In this document: in pieces, positions 63,302 through 64,000 of the stretch
How positions within the stretch are numbered: position 1 is the first letter of the stretch
How the letters are laid out: each line of letters starts with the position of its first letter
From: an uncultured Ectothiorhodospiraceae bacterium
GTDB lineage: Bacteria > Pseudomonadota > Gammaproteobacteria > UBA6429 > Thiohalophilaceae
NCBI GenBank assembly: GCA_947258695.1
Contig: CAMYJG010000005.1
Span: 1 to 64,000, forward strand
Reading direction: 5' to 3'
Length of the DNA stretch: 64,000 nucleotides
Made by a program: the position numbers and the translations under genes
The notes under the pieces: model-generated
Told to the model about the DNA's origin: nothing
The model's input: the letters and a program-made list of their open reading frames with translations, nothing else
Database searches by the model: none

Positions 63302-64000
<699 letters not shown>

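Overview
The window comes from the chromosome of a moderately AT-rich gammaproteobacterium. Three things point there: coq7 (aerobic ubiquinone synthesis), a true CRP with the GEMGLF and SAWVRA signatures, and the gene order rpe-gph-trpE-trpG-trpD-trpC next to crp and an osmC-like gene, which is the Pseudomonas (vfr) arrangement. The species cannot be fixed from sequence alone. The gap-pgk-pyk-fba run with a CbbA-type class II aldolase would suit a chemolithoautotroph or methylotroph, but that is inference. I see no rRNA, tRNA, CRISPR array, phage gene or transposase.

Region 1 (1-21500) is mostly core genome: a GlcF-like Fe-S protein, a small outer-membrane barrel, coq7, a 2OG-Fe(II) oxygenase, a DUF885 protein, osmC/crp back to back, the trp genes with gph and rpe, a DUF3530 hydrolase, a CopD-like protein, djlA, cnoX, rlmG, and a CBS protein / hybrid histidine kinase / receiver cluster. 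Two scars interrupt it. A frameshifted GxxExxY (PD-(D/E)XK) gene inside 26-bp inverted repeats sits between trpG and trpE. Between djlA and cnoX lie a frameshifted cupredoxin, a copper P-type ATPase gutted by an internal deletion, and an intact Nif11-domain ORF.

Region 2 (about 21500-46130) is accessory DNA, with every intact gene on the minus strand. It opens with a degraded GFA-family fragment fused antisense to the tail of a sulfotransferase. It then holds c-type cytochromes, a porin, TVP38, DUF302, YHS/HMA-like metal proteins, CBS proteins, an APC permease between direct repeats, a lipid/isoprenoid block (patatin, geranylgeranyl-reductase-like, lycopene-cyclase-domain, NDH-2-like, ICMT-like, cyclopropane fatty acid synthase), a cytochrome/YVTN cluster, DUF411, SHOCT, and a CusCBA-type heavy-metal RND efflux system with a CusF domain fused to CusB. 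Two small Cys/His/Met-rich secreted proteins, both ending in RPPR-L/V, are the first genes of the two outer operons. One of them has a perfect FNR-type box about 42 bp upstream of a predicted start site.

Region 3 (46431-50004) returns to core genes (purE-purK, a histidine phosphatase, a methyltransferase, a UPF0114 protein). Region 4 (51054-58880) is the most interesting: a compact locus whose products match the mycobacterial decaprenyl-phospho-arabinose pathway. It encodes a HAD-phosphatase/UbiA fusion (DPPR synthase plus phosphatase), DprE1-like oxidase, DprE2-like reductase, an NAD-dependent epimerase, a FAD-dependent oxidoreductase and a GtrA-type flippase, with a convergent GT-C glycosyltransferase. 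I predict that it makes, flips and uses a polyprenyl-phospho-pentofuranose. Region 5 (59257-64000) is the gap-pgk-pyk-fba operon, with an array of hairpins and a large palindrome between gap and pgk.
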